A stretch of DNA of 45,418 bases from Rhodospirillaceae bacterium. GTDB taxonomy: Bacteria; Pseudomonadota; Alphaproteobacteria; Rhodospirillales; UBA2165. Position 1 is the stretch's first letter, and every line of letters begins with the position of its first letter. Shown piece by piece: positions 32,019-41,439 of the stretch. Below the pieces are notes generated by a model. That model saw only the letters and a program-made list of their open reading frames with translations, was not told the DNA's origin and ran no database searches. A program made the position numbers and the translations under genes. The DNA is taken from positions 1 to 45,418 of the forward strand of contig JABHAA010000132.1 in assembly GCA_018674495.1 (NCBI GenBank), written 5' to 3'.

Positions 32019-33578
32019 TCAGGTCAGCTGCAAGGCCGATTTCTTCTCGCGGCGGCGCTGAACCGAAGACGGTATGCGCAACGATTCCCGGTATTTAGCC
32101 ACCGTCCGGCGTGCGATATCGATGCCCTCACCGCGTAGCATCGTTACCAATTTGTCATCGGACAGGATGGCCGCCACCGGCTCGGCGTCGATCAGCAATT
32201 TGATGCGGTGGCGAACCGCCTCGGCGGAATGGGCCTCGCCGCCCATTGAGGACTGGATCGCCGAGGTGAAAAAATATTTCAGCTCAAACAGGCCGCGCGG
32301 TGTGTGCATATATTTGTTGGAAGTCACCCTGGAGACGGTGCTTTCATGCATCTCGATTTCTTCGGCGATATTTTTCAAGATCAGCGGCTTGAGATGGCGA
32401 ATACCGAAGCGAAAGAATTCGTCCTGCTGCTTCACGATTTCGGCGGCCACTTTCAAAATGGTGGTGGCGCGCTGATGGATGGATTTCACCAGCCAGTTGG
32501 CCGACTGGAATTTGTCGGTGACATATTGGCGCTCTTCCTTGGTGCGGACGGCGCCGTTGACCTCGGCATAATAATGATTGTTGATCAGCACCTTGGGCAA
32601 GGTCTCGTTGTTCAACTCTACAATCCAGCCGGCGCCGCGGGGGCGCATCAGAACATCGGGCGTAATGGTCTCCGCCAACACCGCATCGAAGGCCTCCGCC
32701 GGATGGTGGTTCAGGGCCCAGATCTCGGCGATCATCTCCTTGATGTCTTCGTGATCGACGCAGCAAATCTCCGACAGTTGCCCGTATTCATGCAGCTTCA
32801 ATAGCTCCATGTTTTGCAGTAAGGTTTCCATTGCCGGATCGAGGCGGTCCTTCTCGCGGAGTTGAATGGCCCAGCATTCGGCCAGATCGCGGGCATAAAT
32901 TCCGGCTGGATCACACTGCTGCAACCGCTTGAGCACGGCTTCGAGGCGGCTCATTTCGCAGCCAAGCCGGCAGGCGGTTTCGTGCCAGTCCCCGGGCAGG
33001 CGGCCATATTCATCCAAAAGATCGGTCAGATGGACAGCGATCAGCCGGTCGGCGGGATCGGTGAAATCCATATTGATTTGGTTGATCAGATGATCGCGGA
33101 GGCTGATCTCTTGGCGCAGGGTCTGCTCGACCCCGTATTCGGAGGACTGAAACCCTGTATTTCCGCCGCTCCCCCAATCCGCAAACGCCACCGGCTCGTC
33201 GGCACCCGGACTTTGCCCCGCGCCGCCGCCGCCATCGTCCCAGACGTTATCGTAATCGTCCATATCAAGGGGATCGGTTGAATCCTTGGAGACCGTCTCC
33301 AACTGGGAAATATCCATGGATTCCAGCGCGTCTGTCTCAGCGCCATCGCCATCCTCGCCGCCGCCATCGGTATCATTGTCGGGCTCCGGCGACGCTTCTT
33401 CGGGCAGCGCACCATCGCTTTCGTCGCGCTCCAACATAGGATTTTCGGCCAGCTCCTGCTCGACGAATTCCTTCAATTCCATATTGTTCATCTGCAGCAG
33501 TTTTATCGCCTGCTGCAATTGCGGCGTCATGACCAGAGACTGGCCCTGGCGCAGCTCTAATCTGGGTGTTATTGCCAT
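32019..33578 (-). CDS. rpoN: RNA polymerase sigma-54 factor
   Basis: A 519-residue sigma-54. The Gln/Leu-rich activator region is LRQGQSLVMTPQLQQAIKLLQMNN; an acidic linker covers about 50-130; the core-binding and DNA-binding regions follow; and the RpoN box ARRTVAKYRESLRIPSS lies near the end. It directs enhancer-dependent transcription (nitrogen, motility and others). It follows lptB after 12 bases, so it is in the LPS-transport transcript, a typical arrangement. Its length is usual for the family. Confidence 0.97.
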   Translation of the reverse strand: MAITPRLELRQGQSLVMTPQLQQAIKLLQMNNMELKEFVEQELAENPMLERDESDGALPEEASPEPDNDTDGGGEDGDGAETDALESMDISQLETVSKDSTDPLDMDDYDNVWDDGGGGAGQSPGADEPVAFADWGSGGNTGFQSSEYGVEQTLRQEISLRDHLINQINMDFTDPADRLIAVHLTDLLDEYGRLPGDWHETACRLGCEMSRLEAVLKRLQQCDPAGIYARDLAECWAIQLREKDRLDPAMETLLQNMELLKLHEYGQLSEICCVDHEDIKEMIAEIWALNHHPAEAFDAVLAETITPDVLMRPRGAGWIVELNNETLPKVLINNHYYAEVNGAVRTKEERQYVTDKFQSANWLVKSIHQRATTILKVAAEIVKQQDEFFRFGIRHLKPLILKNIAEEIEMHESTVSRVTSNKYMHTPRGLFELKYFFTSAIQSSMGGEAHSAEAVRHRIKLLIDAEPVAAILSDDKLVTMLRGEGIDIARRTVAKYRESLRIPSSVQRRREKKSALQLT

Positions 33579-33590
33579 GCCGTTTCGCCG

Positions 33591-34415
33591 CTAAAACCGA
33601 AAATCCTCGCCGAGGTAAACCCGGCGAACATCTTCGTCGTCGACGATATCGGACGGCTTGCCTTCCATCAGAACCATGCCGTCATGAATGATATAGGCCC
33701 GGTCCACGATGCCGAGGGTGTCGCGCACATTGTGATCGGTGATCAGCACGCCAATGCCCCGGTCTTTTAAATGCGATATGAGATCGCGAATGTCGCCCAC
33801 TGCGATCGGATCGATGCCGGCCAGCGGCTCGTCGAGCAGCACGAATTTCGGCCTGGATGCCAGCGCCCGGGCGATCTCGACACGGCGGCGCTCGCCGCCC
33901 GATAGCGCCAGCGACGGGGTCCGGCGCAAATGGCTGATCGAAAACTCGGCCAGCAACGCTTCCAAAAGCGCGTCCCGGCGTTCGCGCGAGCTTTCCACAA
34001 CTTCCAGCACGGCGCGGATATTGGCCTCCACGCTAAGGCCGCGAAAGATCGAGGCTTCTTGCGGAAGATAGCCGATGCCGAGGCGCGCGCGGCGGTACAT
34101 GGGCAGATCGGTAATATCCTGGCCGTCCAAGTGGACCGTGCCGTAATCGCCAGCGATCAGCCCGGTGATCAGGTAAAAGCAGGTTGTCTTGCCGGCGCCG
34201 TTGGGGCCCAGTAAGCCGACCACCTCGCCCCGGTTGATGGACAGCGACACGCCGCGCACGACGGGCCGTTTGTCGAAGCGCTTGCCAAGATTGACGGCCA
34301 CCAGCCCGCGTTCATTTTCGGCAACCAGATGCGGACGCCCGGCATCGCCATTGGTATCGCCATCCGCGCTGGCGGCGTCCGGTCCAATGATAGGAATTTC
34401 GCCGGGCCCGCTCAT
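33591..34415 (-). CDS. lptB: LPS export ABC ATPase LptB
   Basis: A 274-residue ATPase. Walker A is GPNGAGKTT, the signature [15 protein letters not shown], Walker [13 protein letters not shown], and the H-loop TDHNV. An extra 30-residue hydrophilic N-terminus precedes the domain. With LptFG it powers LPS extraction from the inner membrane; LptC and LptA genes lie upstream in the same transcript. 145 bases separate it from lptA, longer than the other joints of the operon and without visible features. Confidence 0.95.
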   Translation of the reverse strand: MSGPGEIPIIGPDAASADGDTNGDAGRPHLVAENERGLVAVNLGKRFDKRPVVRGVSLSINRGEVVGLLGPNGAGKTTCFYLITGLIAGDYGTVHLDGQDITDLPMYRRARLGIGYLPQEASIFRGLSVEANIRAVLEVVESSRERRDALLEALLAEFSISHLRRTPSLALSGGERRRVEIARALASRPKFVLLDEPLAGIDPIAVGDIRDLISHLKDRGIGVLITDHNVRDTLGIVDRAYIIHDGMVLMEGKPSDIVDDEDVRRVYLGEDFRF

Positions 34416-34560
34416 GCAAACGGCTCCGCAATCGGAGCGGCGAAAAGTTGCGAGGCCGAAGCCCCCGGGCGATGTTTAAACAGGCGTTTCATATCCACCA
34501 TTATTGTTTTTTTTGCCGTTTGATTTCAATCGGCGTTTTGTTTTTCGCGGCGCGTCGGAA

Positions 34561-35418
34561 TTAAGGGCGCGTCGGAAGGATCAGCCCTCGAACCCGCCTT
34601 TTGCGTTTTGTGCCGCCAGGGACCGATAATGTATCAGGGTCGGTTAACAGCTTACTAATTCCGGTGTTCACATTTATTTCAGCGCGGTCACCGGCAAGCT
34701 GCGTTTGGCCCCGGGTGATGCGCACATTGCCGGTCAAGGTGGCGATCCCCAGTATCACATCATAGATGGCTTTGTTGGCAAGCACGGTGTCCTGATCGGT
34801 CAGAATGGCCACATTTTGAAAGGCCTGAATTTCATAAACTTCTGATTTGCCCTTGGCGTTTTTGCGAAACAAGGCCACCAACGTGGCAGCGCGGACGGTC
34901 TTGCCCTCATGCACCGCCGTTGCGTTGCCGCGCGCCACCGCCTTCTGCTCAATTTCATAATATTCCATCTGCCGGTTGGCGGTGAGCACGTCGGCGCCCG
35001 ACCGGTAGACCACCTTTTTGCCGTTGACCAACAAGACGGCCTTCTCCAGATCGTACACTGCTGTCTCGCCGGTAATGGTTTCGGACGGCGAGGTAATGCG
35101 CACATTGCCGGCAGCATCGAGGCGCGCAAGATCAGTGCCGCCCTCTTGTTTCTTTTTGTAAAATGCGCGCAAGACTTCGGCGTTGATATCGACGCCTGAG
35201 CGCACCGCCCGCGCATTGCCTCTGGCGATCAGCACCTCGTTGTCCTGTTGCCATTCGATGCCGTTGTCGGCGAACACTTCGATCGGCTTGTCGCGGTTGG
35301 TGCTGGCCAGATTGATGCCCTGTCCGGATCCGATTGCCGGTGCCATCGCAATCACGATGACCGCTATCGCCGCCAGACTTAGCGCCGGACGACGTCGGGT
35401 GGGTGCGGGCGCGCTCAT
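34561..35418 (-). CDS. lptA: LPS transport periplasmic protein LptA (OstA-like)
   Basis: A 285-residue periplasmic bridge protein with an N-terminal signal/anchor (LSLAAIAVIVIAMAPAIGSGQ). The repeated beta-jellyroll units are visible: PIEVFADNGIEWQQDNEVLIARGNARA, GNVRITSPSETITGETAVYDLEKAVLLVNG, and GNVRITRGQTQLAGDRAEI. It is longer than E. coli LptA (185) with a basic tail. It overlaps lptC by four bases (ATGA). Confidence 0.93.
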   Translation of the reverse strand: MSAPAPTRRRPALSLAAIAVIVIAMAPAIGSGQGINLASTNRDKPIEVFADNGIEWQQDNEVLIARGNARAVRSGVDINAEVLRAFYKKKQEGGTDLARLDAAGNVRITSPSETITGETAVYDLEKAVLLVNGKKVVYRSGADVLTANRQMEYYEIEQKAVARGNATAVHEGKTVRAATLVALFRKNAKGKSEVYEIQAFQNVAILTDQDTVLANKAIYDVILGIATLTGNVRITRGQTQLAGDRAEINVNTGISKLLTDPDTLSVPGGTKRKRRVRGLILPTRP

Positions 35419-36110
35419 TTCCGCCCTTGGAGCGCGGTCGGGTAGATGGTCAGCTTGGCCTTGCCGGTGAACAGCATGGTTTTGCCCATATTTTCAATTC
35501 GGAACCCCTCCGCCATCAACTGGCCGAACGGGCCTTGCCCTTGTACCGGTTTATCGCCGACCGCGATGCCGCCCTCCAAATCCACCAGCGCCGTTTCGGT
35601 GTTAAATTCATACCCTGAATCATGGAACAGATTGACCGCGCCGTCGAGCGCCAGGGATTTGCCTTGCTGATCATAGAGCCCGGTCTTCGCGGTCATCGCC
35701 AGCCACGATCCATCCTGCATGGCGAGATCGGCTTTCGGCACTTCCAATTCCACCTTGGACTTGCCAAGCAAAATATTCTTGGCCAAATCGGCGGTGATCG
35801 AAAACGCCTGATCGCGATTGTCGGAGCCGACAAAGCGGGCATTGACCATGCTCGGGCTTTCCGGATTGGCGGCCTTGAAACTGGCGAGGCCGACGCTCAA
35901 GCGGATGTTCGAGACCTGGACTTGCGGCCAGAGGAACAGCAATCCGACAAGACCCAGCGCCACGATCGGCAAGCCCACCTTCATGGTGATGACAAAACGG
36001 CTGTAGCTGGTCGGACGCCGCGCCGTTGCCTGGCCAGTGTCCGCTCCCGCCCCGGCGGGCATCGCCTGACCGGCGTCCAAAACAGGATTTCTGGTATCCA
36101 TGCCGTCCAT
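35415..36110 (-). CDS. lptC: LPS export protein LptC
   Basis: A 231-residue membrane-anchored protein: a cytoplasmic N-terminus of about 45 residues, one transmembrane segment (VGLPIVALGLVGLLFLWPQV) and a periplasmic beta-jellyroll part. It links LptBFG to LptA. The ATG at 36110 overlaps the stop of kdsD by one base (TAATG); a longer frame upstream is possible but not needed. Confidence 0.9.
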   Translation of the reverse strand: MDGMDTRNPVLDAGQAMPAGAGADTGQATARRPTSYSRFVITMKVGLPIVALGLVGLLFLWPQVQVSNIRLSVGLASFKAANPESPSMVNARFVGSDNRDQAFSITADLAKNILLGKSKVELEVPKADLAMQDGSWLAMTAKTGLYDQQGKSLALDGAVNLFHDSGYEFNTETALVDLEGGIAVGDKPVQGQGPFGQLMAEGFRIENMGKTMLFTGKAKLTIYPTALQGRK

Positions 36111-37117
36111 TATACCACACCGGCGCGCAAGCAATCATGAATGTGCAGCGCCCCCGATACTTTCCCGTCATCGACCACGAACAAACTGGTGATCTGCATT
36201 TCGTTCATCACCTGCACCGCCTCGCTGGCAAGCGCGGTGGAGCGGATGGTTTTGGGGTTCGCGGTCATCACCTCGGCGGCGCTGAGGCGCAACAAATTGT
36301 CCGCCATGTGGCGGCGCAAATCTCCATCGGTGACGATCCCGAGGAGACGGCGGGAGCCATCGACAACGCCGATCACGCCGAGGCTTTTCTGGGTCATCGT
36401 CACCAGCGCATTGGCCATGGTTTCGTCCGGGCTGGCCAATGGCAGATCATTGCCAGTATGCATAATGTCGGAAACCTTGAGCAATAATTTGCCCAGCTTG
36501 CCGCCCGGATGGCGCTGCTTGAAATCGTCGGCGGTAAAGCCCCTGCGCTCCATCAGGGCAACCGCGATGGCATCGCCGAGGGCCATCATCATGGTTGTCG
36601 ATGTGGTCGGCGCCATGCCGATGGCGCAGGCCTCTTCGGCGGCCGGCAAGACAATGCTCACATCCGCCTGACTGGTGATGGTGCTGCCCGCCCTGGACGT
36701 TACCGCCACCAGCGCCAGCTTGAAGCGCCGTGTGTAGGCGATGATGTCGCTAAGCTCCGGCGTTTCGCCGGAATTGGAATAAGCCAGCACCGCGTCGCCT
36801 TCTTCAAGCATGCCGAGATCGCCATGGCTGGCTTCGGCCGGGTGCACGAACAAGGCCGGCCTTCCGGTGGACGAGAGGGTCGAGGCAACCTTGTGGGCCA
36901 CATGGCCACTTTTGCCCATGCCGGTAACGATGATGCGCCCGGCGGCGGCATCGAACAGATCGATGGCTTTGGTGAAATCCCCGTCGAGGGAGCTGGCCAG
37001 CGCCGCCAAGCCATCGGCTTCGAGACCAAGAACGCGGCGCGCGGTCGCCAGATCAGCGCTCGCGCTTTGCCGCTCAGGTTTCGCCGGCGCCTCTGCCGCC
37101 TTGTTTTCTTTGGCCAT
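36110..37117 (-). CDS. kdsD: Arabinose-5-phosphate isomerase KdsD/KpsF
   Basis: A 335-residue isomerase: SIS domain (TGMGKSGHVAHK, SNSGETPEL, PAAEEACAIGMAPTTSTT) followed by a CBS pair (DIMHTGNDLP ... GIVTDGDLRRH and EVMTANPKTI ... FVVDDGKVSG). It converts ribulose-5-phosphate to arabinose-5-phosphate for Kdo, the first step of the LPS inner core. It heads the lptCAB-rpoN transcript. The ATG at 37117 is preferred over one 11 codons upstream. Confidence 0.95.
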   Translation of the reverse strand: MAKENKAAEAPAKPERQSASADLATARRVLGLEADGLAALASSLDGDFTKAIDLFDAAAGRIIVTGMGKSGHVAHKVASTLSSTGRPALFVHPAEASHGDLGMLEEGDAVLAYSNSGETPELSDIIAYTRRFKLALVAVTSRAGSTITSQADVSIVLPAAEEACAIGMAPTTSTTMMMALGDAIAVALMERRGFTADDFKQRHPGGKLGKLLLKVSDIMHTGNDLPLASPDETMANALVTMTQKSLGVIGVVDGSRRLLGIVTDGDLRRHMADNLLRLSAAEVMTANPKTIRSTALASEAVQVMNEMQITSLFVVDDGKVSGALHIHDCLRAGVV

Positions 37118-37214
37118 TAGCTGGTCATCCAATTCCGGGCGGGTGCACAAAAAAGGCCCGAATTCCCATAAAATACGCCATCTTTACTATGATATCCGGC
37201 GGGGGAAAGGTCAA

Positions 37215-37559
37215 TGTAAGCCAAACGTGCCCAGCCGGTCTGGGGATGGACCGGTTGGCCATGTGGGCGTCCGTCTTGGACCGTCCGATGCTCGAAGCAC
37301 CCGCCAGACCGCCCATACCACCCCTGGTATGCCGCGCCTCATGGGGCACATCGATGCGACATATTATGCCAAAAATGACCATACCGTTTCATTACTATTC
37401 CTAACGGTTCCATACGCTTCCTTACGGTTTTTTGGGATCGGGCGCGCAACGGTAACGGCCAGAATCACAGGCCACGACCTGCGTGGAACCACTTCGTCTT
37501 ATTCACAATTTCCAAGAGCACGAGCGCGCGCATGCGCTGATAGTTAAATAGTCTGCTGG
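37215..37559 (-). repeat. Dispersed repeat family, copy C (inverted)
   Basis: Read on the minus strand it begins CAGACTATTTAAC (37555-37543), has the 24-base block shared with copy A, the perfect 25-base core (37401-37377), AATATGTCGCA, and the hairpin CATACCA-CCCC-TGGTATG (37314-37331 on the plus strand), ending GGCTGGGCACGTTTGG. It is the most complete copy. It fills the gap between kdsD and rnd; from 37560 to 37653 nothing else was seen. Confidence 0.78.
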
Positions 37560-37653
37560 CGTTTCCGCGCAAGTGGGTGGGCGTATTTATTTCGCCCTTG
37601 GCCAAGATAAGGGATTTTCAACACAGAGGCGGTGAGGGTTCGTGCCACCGCGT

Positions 37654-38268
37654 CTATTTATGCGAAAAGATGTCCTGTTCGGACCAACCGGCGAGATCGA
37701 GGGTTACCCGGTGGGTCAAAAATTCGAAGCAGGCGGTGGCCAGGTCGAGGCGGTCTTCGCGCACCAGCTTGGTCTGCAACTCGTCGCGCATACGGTGCAG
37801 ATAAAGCACGTCCGAGGCCGCATATTCCAGTTGCTCGGGGCTCAAATTTTCGCCGCCCCAATCGGTCTGCTGCTGTTTCTTGGACATATCGATGCCGAGC
37901 AACTCGGCCGAGAGATCCGAAAGGCCATGATCGCCGGTATAGGTGCGCACCAGCTTGGACGCTATCTTGGTGCAGAACACCGGCGCGCATTCGACGCCCA
38001 GGTGATGGCGGATGGTGGCGACATCGAAGCGGGCATAGTGGAAGATTTTGCTGACGCCCGCATCGGTGAACAGTTTTTTCAGATTGGGCGCGTCGTAGGC
38101 GCCGGCGGAAAGCTGAACCACATGGGCGTTGCCGTCGCCGGCCGATAACTGCACCACGCATAGACGGTCGCGCAAGGGGTTGAGGCCCAGCGTTTCGGTG
38201 TCGACGGCGACGCTATCGCCGAAATCAACGCCGTCCGGTAAATCGCCGCGATGTAGTTCTATCGCCAT
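37654..38268 (-). CDS. rnd: Short ribonuclease D (DEDDy 3'-5' exonuclease)
   Basis: A 204-residue exonuclease: VAVDTETLGLNPLRDRLCVVQL holds the first two acidic ligands, FHYARFDVATIRHHLG the third, and YAASDVLYLHRMRD the Tyr and last Asp of the DEDDy set. It lacks the HRDC domains of E. coli RNase D, as in the short alphaproteobacterial form. It trims structured RNA 3' ends; the tRNA-Leu gene lies just upstream on the same strand. The start at 38268 is preferred over a longer frame. Confidence 0.9.
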   Translation of the reverse strand: MAIELHRGDLPDGVDFGDSVAVDTETLGLNPLRDRLCVVQLSAGDGNAHVVQLSAGAYDAPNLKKLFTDAGVSKIFHYARFDVATIRHHLGVECAPVFCTKIASKLVRTYTGDHGLSDLSAELLGIDMSKKQQQTDWGGENLSPEQLEYAASDVLYLHRMRDELQTKLVREDRLDLATACFEFLTHRVTLDLAGWSEQDIFSHK

Positions 38269-38312
38269 ATTGGTGCAATTCCCCGAAGGCCCGCATTTGC
38301 GAGCCGTCAATT

Positions 38313-38399
<87 letters not shown>

Positions 38400-38585
38400 G
38401 CCGTTACGGCTGGCGGCCACGCCGCTGCCAACTTGCGAGGTACCTATCCGGTCCAGGCCAATGCTGTCAACAGGGATTGTCCGAAAAGCGCCTTCGAGGA
38501 CGCCAACCGGTTGTCCGAAGCGCGGCGAAGGACTATGTATGCTTAGGCAGCTTTTTGGTAATTCGGCGAGGATGGCGTAATCACC

Positions 38586-39599
38586 ATGAACAACAAAATC
38601 GTTACCGTATTTGGCGGTTCCGGCTTCATCGGCCGGCATCTGGTGCAGCGGCTTGCCGCCGGCGGCGCCATTGTCCGTGTCGCGGTGCGCGATCCCGAAG
38701 ATGCGCGCTATTTGAAACTCATGGGCGATGTGGGCGCCGTCGTACCAGTGGCTGCCGACATCACGGATGTGGATACCACCCGCGCCGCCGTTGCCGGCGC
38801 CGATTGGGTGGTCAATCTGGTGGGCCGGCTGGCGGGCAACGAAGCCACCTTTCAGAAACTGCATGTGGGCGGCGCGGCCAACCTGGCGAAACTTGCCAGC
38901 GAAGCCGGGGTGCGCAACTTCGCGCATATCTCCGCCCTTGGCGCCGATGCGGCATCGCCGTCCAACTATGCAAGATCCAAAGCCGAGGGCGAGGCGGCGG
39001 TATTGGCGGCCTTTCCAGGCGCCGTGATCCTCCGCCCGAGCGTCATCATCGGGCCCGAAGACAAGTTCTTTAATTTATTTGCCGGCTTGGCGCGCTTTAC
39101 CTGGTTCCTGCCCGTGCTCGGCGGCCCGGCGATCCCTAGCCTGGAATTCTTCAAGGACGGCGCGCCGCTGGTGATCGATTTCTATGGCGACGGCGGCACC
39201 CGCTTTCAGCCGGTCTATGTGGGCGATGTGGCCGATTGCATTGTCGCCGCGCTGGCTGGCGGCGAGGGCGTAGAGGGCAAGACGTTCGAGCTCGGCGGGC
39301 CGCAAAGCTATTCGGCGAAAGAGATCATGGAACTGATGCTGGCCCATACCGGGCGCAAGCGCATCCTGTTTCCAGCGCCGTTCTGGTGGCTGTCGATGCT
39401 CGGCTGGTGGATCGAGAAACTGCCCTGGCCCCTATTGACCACCGATCAGGTGCGCCTCATGCGCTCCAATAACGTGGTGTCGGACGGCGCCGCCACCATG
39501 GCCGATCTCGGCGTCACGGCAACTCCCGCAGATGCGGTATTGCCGAGCTATCTGGATCGCTTCCGGCTGGCCCGGGAACGGCATCTGGGCACCGCCTGA
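38586..39599 (+). CDS. Complex I NDUFA9-type NAD(P)-binding protein
   Basis: A 337-residue atypical short-chain dehydrogenase/epimerase. The dinucleotide motif is TVFGGSGFIGRHL; YARSKAEGEA has the Tyr-x3-Lys. The C-terminus (PFWWLSMLGWWIEKLPWPLLTTDQVRLM) matches the NDUFA9-like family found in alphaproteobacteria, an accessory subunit of respiratory complex I. ATG follows GAGGATGGCGTAATCACC. It stands alone, divergent from tRNA-Leu and convergent with the MarR gene. Confidence 0.9.
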   Translation: MNNKIVTVFGGSGFIGRHLVQRLAAGGAIVRVAVRDPEDARYLKLMGDVGAVVPVAADITDVDTTRAAVAGADWVVNLVGRLAGNEATFQKLHVGGAANLAKLASEAGVRNFAHISALGADAASPSNYARSKAEGEAAVLAAFPGAVILRPSVIIGPEDKFFNLFAGLARFTWFLPVLGGPAIPSLEFFKDGAPLVIDFYGDGGTRFQPVYVGDVADCIVAALAGGEGVEGKTFELGGPQSYSAKEIMELMLAHTGRKRILFPAPFWWLSMLGWWIEKLPWPLLTTDQVRLMRSNNVVSDGAATMADLGVTATPADAVLPSYLDRFRLARERHLGTA

Positions 39600-39610
39600 A
39601 GATTTAAGAT

Positions 39611-39967
39611 TTAGTCGCCCTGGCCGAGATCGACTGACAGCCCCGCCTTTGCGATGATCTCCCCATATTCGCGCAGGAAGATGGAGCCCTTGACGGTGCG
39701 CTGCACAAGCACGCTGCGCCGGTCGAAGTCATCCTCTTTGCGGCGCACGAATTCCAGCTTACAGAGCTTGTCGAGGGCGCGGGTGACTGCCGGTTTCGAT
39801 ATGTTCAAGTTGTCGGCGATGCCGCGCACCGTGTGCGGCGCTTCGGTCATATAGACCAGCAATAGGACCGCCATCTGGCGGGCGGTCAGATCCGGCGCAT
39901 CCCGGCGCACGCCTTCGGCGAAGGTTTCGCACCACATTTCCAGGGCTTGATTGGGACTGATTTCCAT
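39611..39967 (-). CDS. MarR-family regulator
   Basis: A 118-residue winged-helix regulator. LTARQMAVLLLVYMTEAPHTVRGIADNLNISKPAVTRALDKL is the DNA-binding part and RRKEDDFDRRSVLVQRTVKG the wing. The start MEISPNQALEMW fits the family; an ATG five codons upstream is possible. It is last in a leftward set after the M17 peptidase (about 70 bases). The ligand is unknown. Confidence 0.85.
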   Translation of the reverse strand: MEISPNQALEMWCETFAEGVRRDAPDLTARQMAVLLLVYMTEAPHTVRGIADNLNISKPAVTRALDKLCKLEFVRRKEDDFDRRSVLVQRTVKGSIFLREYGEIIAKAGLSVDLGQGD

Positions 39968-40035
39968 GACCGCCGCCGGCATCTCGTTACGCTATCGTAT
40001 CGTTTTACGTCTATTTTCGTTGCATGCCAACACAT

Positions 40036-41430
40036 TCATTTTGCTGGCGCACCGAACCGTTGCTCTATTGCACCGAAAACGGCGCGAATTCCCATCGCCT
40101 CGCCGCCCACCGGACGGCCCGGTTTGGCCGATTGGTTCCAGCCCATCAAGTCCACATGCGCCCAGGATTTGGCGCCGTTGATGAATTCCTCTAGAAACAA
40201 AGCCGCCGTGATGGCGCCGCCGAAGCGCCCCTCCGGCGCGTTGGTTAGGTCCGCAGTGGCACCGTCCACCATCTTGCGGTAGGCGGCCCAAAGCGGCAGC
40301 TGCCAGAGGGGATCGTCCACCGCCTTGGCCGCCGCGATCAACTCCGCCGCCAGCCCATCGTCGTTGCAGAACAGGGCCGGCAGGTCGGGGCCTAGAGCCA
40401 CCCGCGCGGCGCCGGTGAGAGTGGCGAAATCGATCAATAGGTCCGGGTTTTCAGCGCCGCCCTCAAACAACGCATCGGCCAGGATAACGCGGCCTTCCGC
40501 ATCGGTGTTGGCGATTTCGATGGTTTTGCCGGACCGGGTCGTGATCACATCCAAAGGATAAAGCGCATTGCCGGAGATGGCGTTTTCCACCGCCGGCACC
40601 AACACCCTTAAGCGGACGGCCAAGCCGCTGGCCATGATCATATTGCCGAGGCCGAGCATGTTGGCGCCGCCGCCCATATCTTTTTTCATCAGCTTCATGC
40701 CGTCGGCGGCCTTGATGTCGAGGCCGCCGGTATCGAAACAAACCCCCTTACCCACCAGAGTTACCTTGGGATGAGATGGATCGCCCCAAGTGATGTCGAT
40801 CAGCAAGGGCGGATTGTCACTGGCCCGGCCAACCGCGTGGATCGACGGATAATTCGCCTCCAACAACGCATCACCGGTAATCACGGTAATTTCGGCGCCG
40901 TGTTTGTCGGCAATTCCAGCAGCCGCGTCGGCCATATCGGCGGGGCCCATGTCGCCGGCCGGGGTATTGATCAAATCGCGGGTGAGAGTAATGCTTTCGA
41001 CCCAGTTCGAGACCCGCTCCGCCCGGCAGCCATCGGGCCAGACCAGCCTGGCACCGCCATCGGCTATTTTGTCGCCCTTGTAACGGTCGAACTTGTAGGC
41101 GCCGAGCCCCCAGGCCAAAGCGGCGCCTTCCACATCGGCGGCGCCTTCGAGGGCATAAAGCCCCGCCGGCAATTGTTCGCGAAGCCCGCCCAGGTCCCAC
41201 ATGTCGCCATCATCGGAAACGCCGGCAACCACCCCGGCTAAGGCGCCATCAGTGCCCGGCACAAGGCACAGCGCGCCCGCTTCGCCCTTGAAGCCGGCGC
41301 TGCCAATCCAGGTCCGCTGCGCATCGTCTTTGCCAGCCAGCCAGCCATCGAAGCCGTCCTTGGAGACGATTTCGATTGTAACCGCACCTTCCAAGGACGC
41401 GTCGGCATAGAGATCGTTAATGTCGGTCAT
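40036..41430 (-). CDS. M17 leucyl aminopeptidase family protein
   Basis: A 464-residue zinc aminopeptidase. VGKGVCFDTGGLDIK carries metal ligands and the catalytic Lys; MKKDMGGGA follows; the family signature NTDAEGR(VILADAL) is intact. It removes N-terminal residues from peptides in the cytoplasm. The start follows AGAGGAAATC and lies 9 bases after the reductase stop, so both are co-transcribed. Confidence 0.93.
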   Translation of the reverse strand: MTDINDLYADASLEGAVTIEIVSKDGFDGWLAGKDDAQRTWIGSAGFKGEAGALCLVPGTDGALAGVVAGVSDDGDMWDLGGLREQLPAGLYALEGAADVEGAALAWGLGAYKFDRYKGDKIADGGARLVWPDGCRAERVSNWVESITLTRDLINTPAGDMGPADMADAAAGIADKHGAEITVITGDALLEANYPSIHAVGRASDNPPLLIDITWGDPSHPKVTLVGKGVCFDTGGLDIKAADGMKLMKKDMGGGANMLGLGNMIMASGLAVRLRVLVPAVENAISGNALYPLDVITTRSGKTIEIANTDAEGRVILADALFEGGAENPDLLIDFATLTGAARVALGPDLPALFCNDDGLAAELIAAAKAVDDPLWQLPLWAAYRKMVDGATADLTNAPEGRFGGAITAALFLEEFINGAKSWAHVDLMGWNQSAKPGRPVGGEAMGIRAVFGAIEQRFGAPAK

Positions 41431-41439
41431 GATTTCCTC

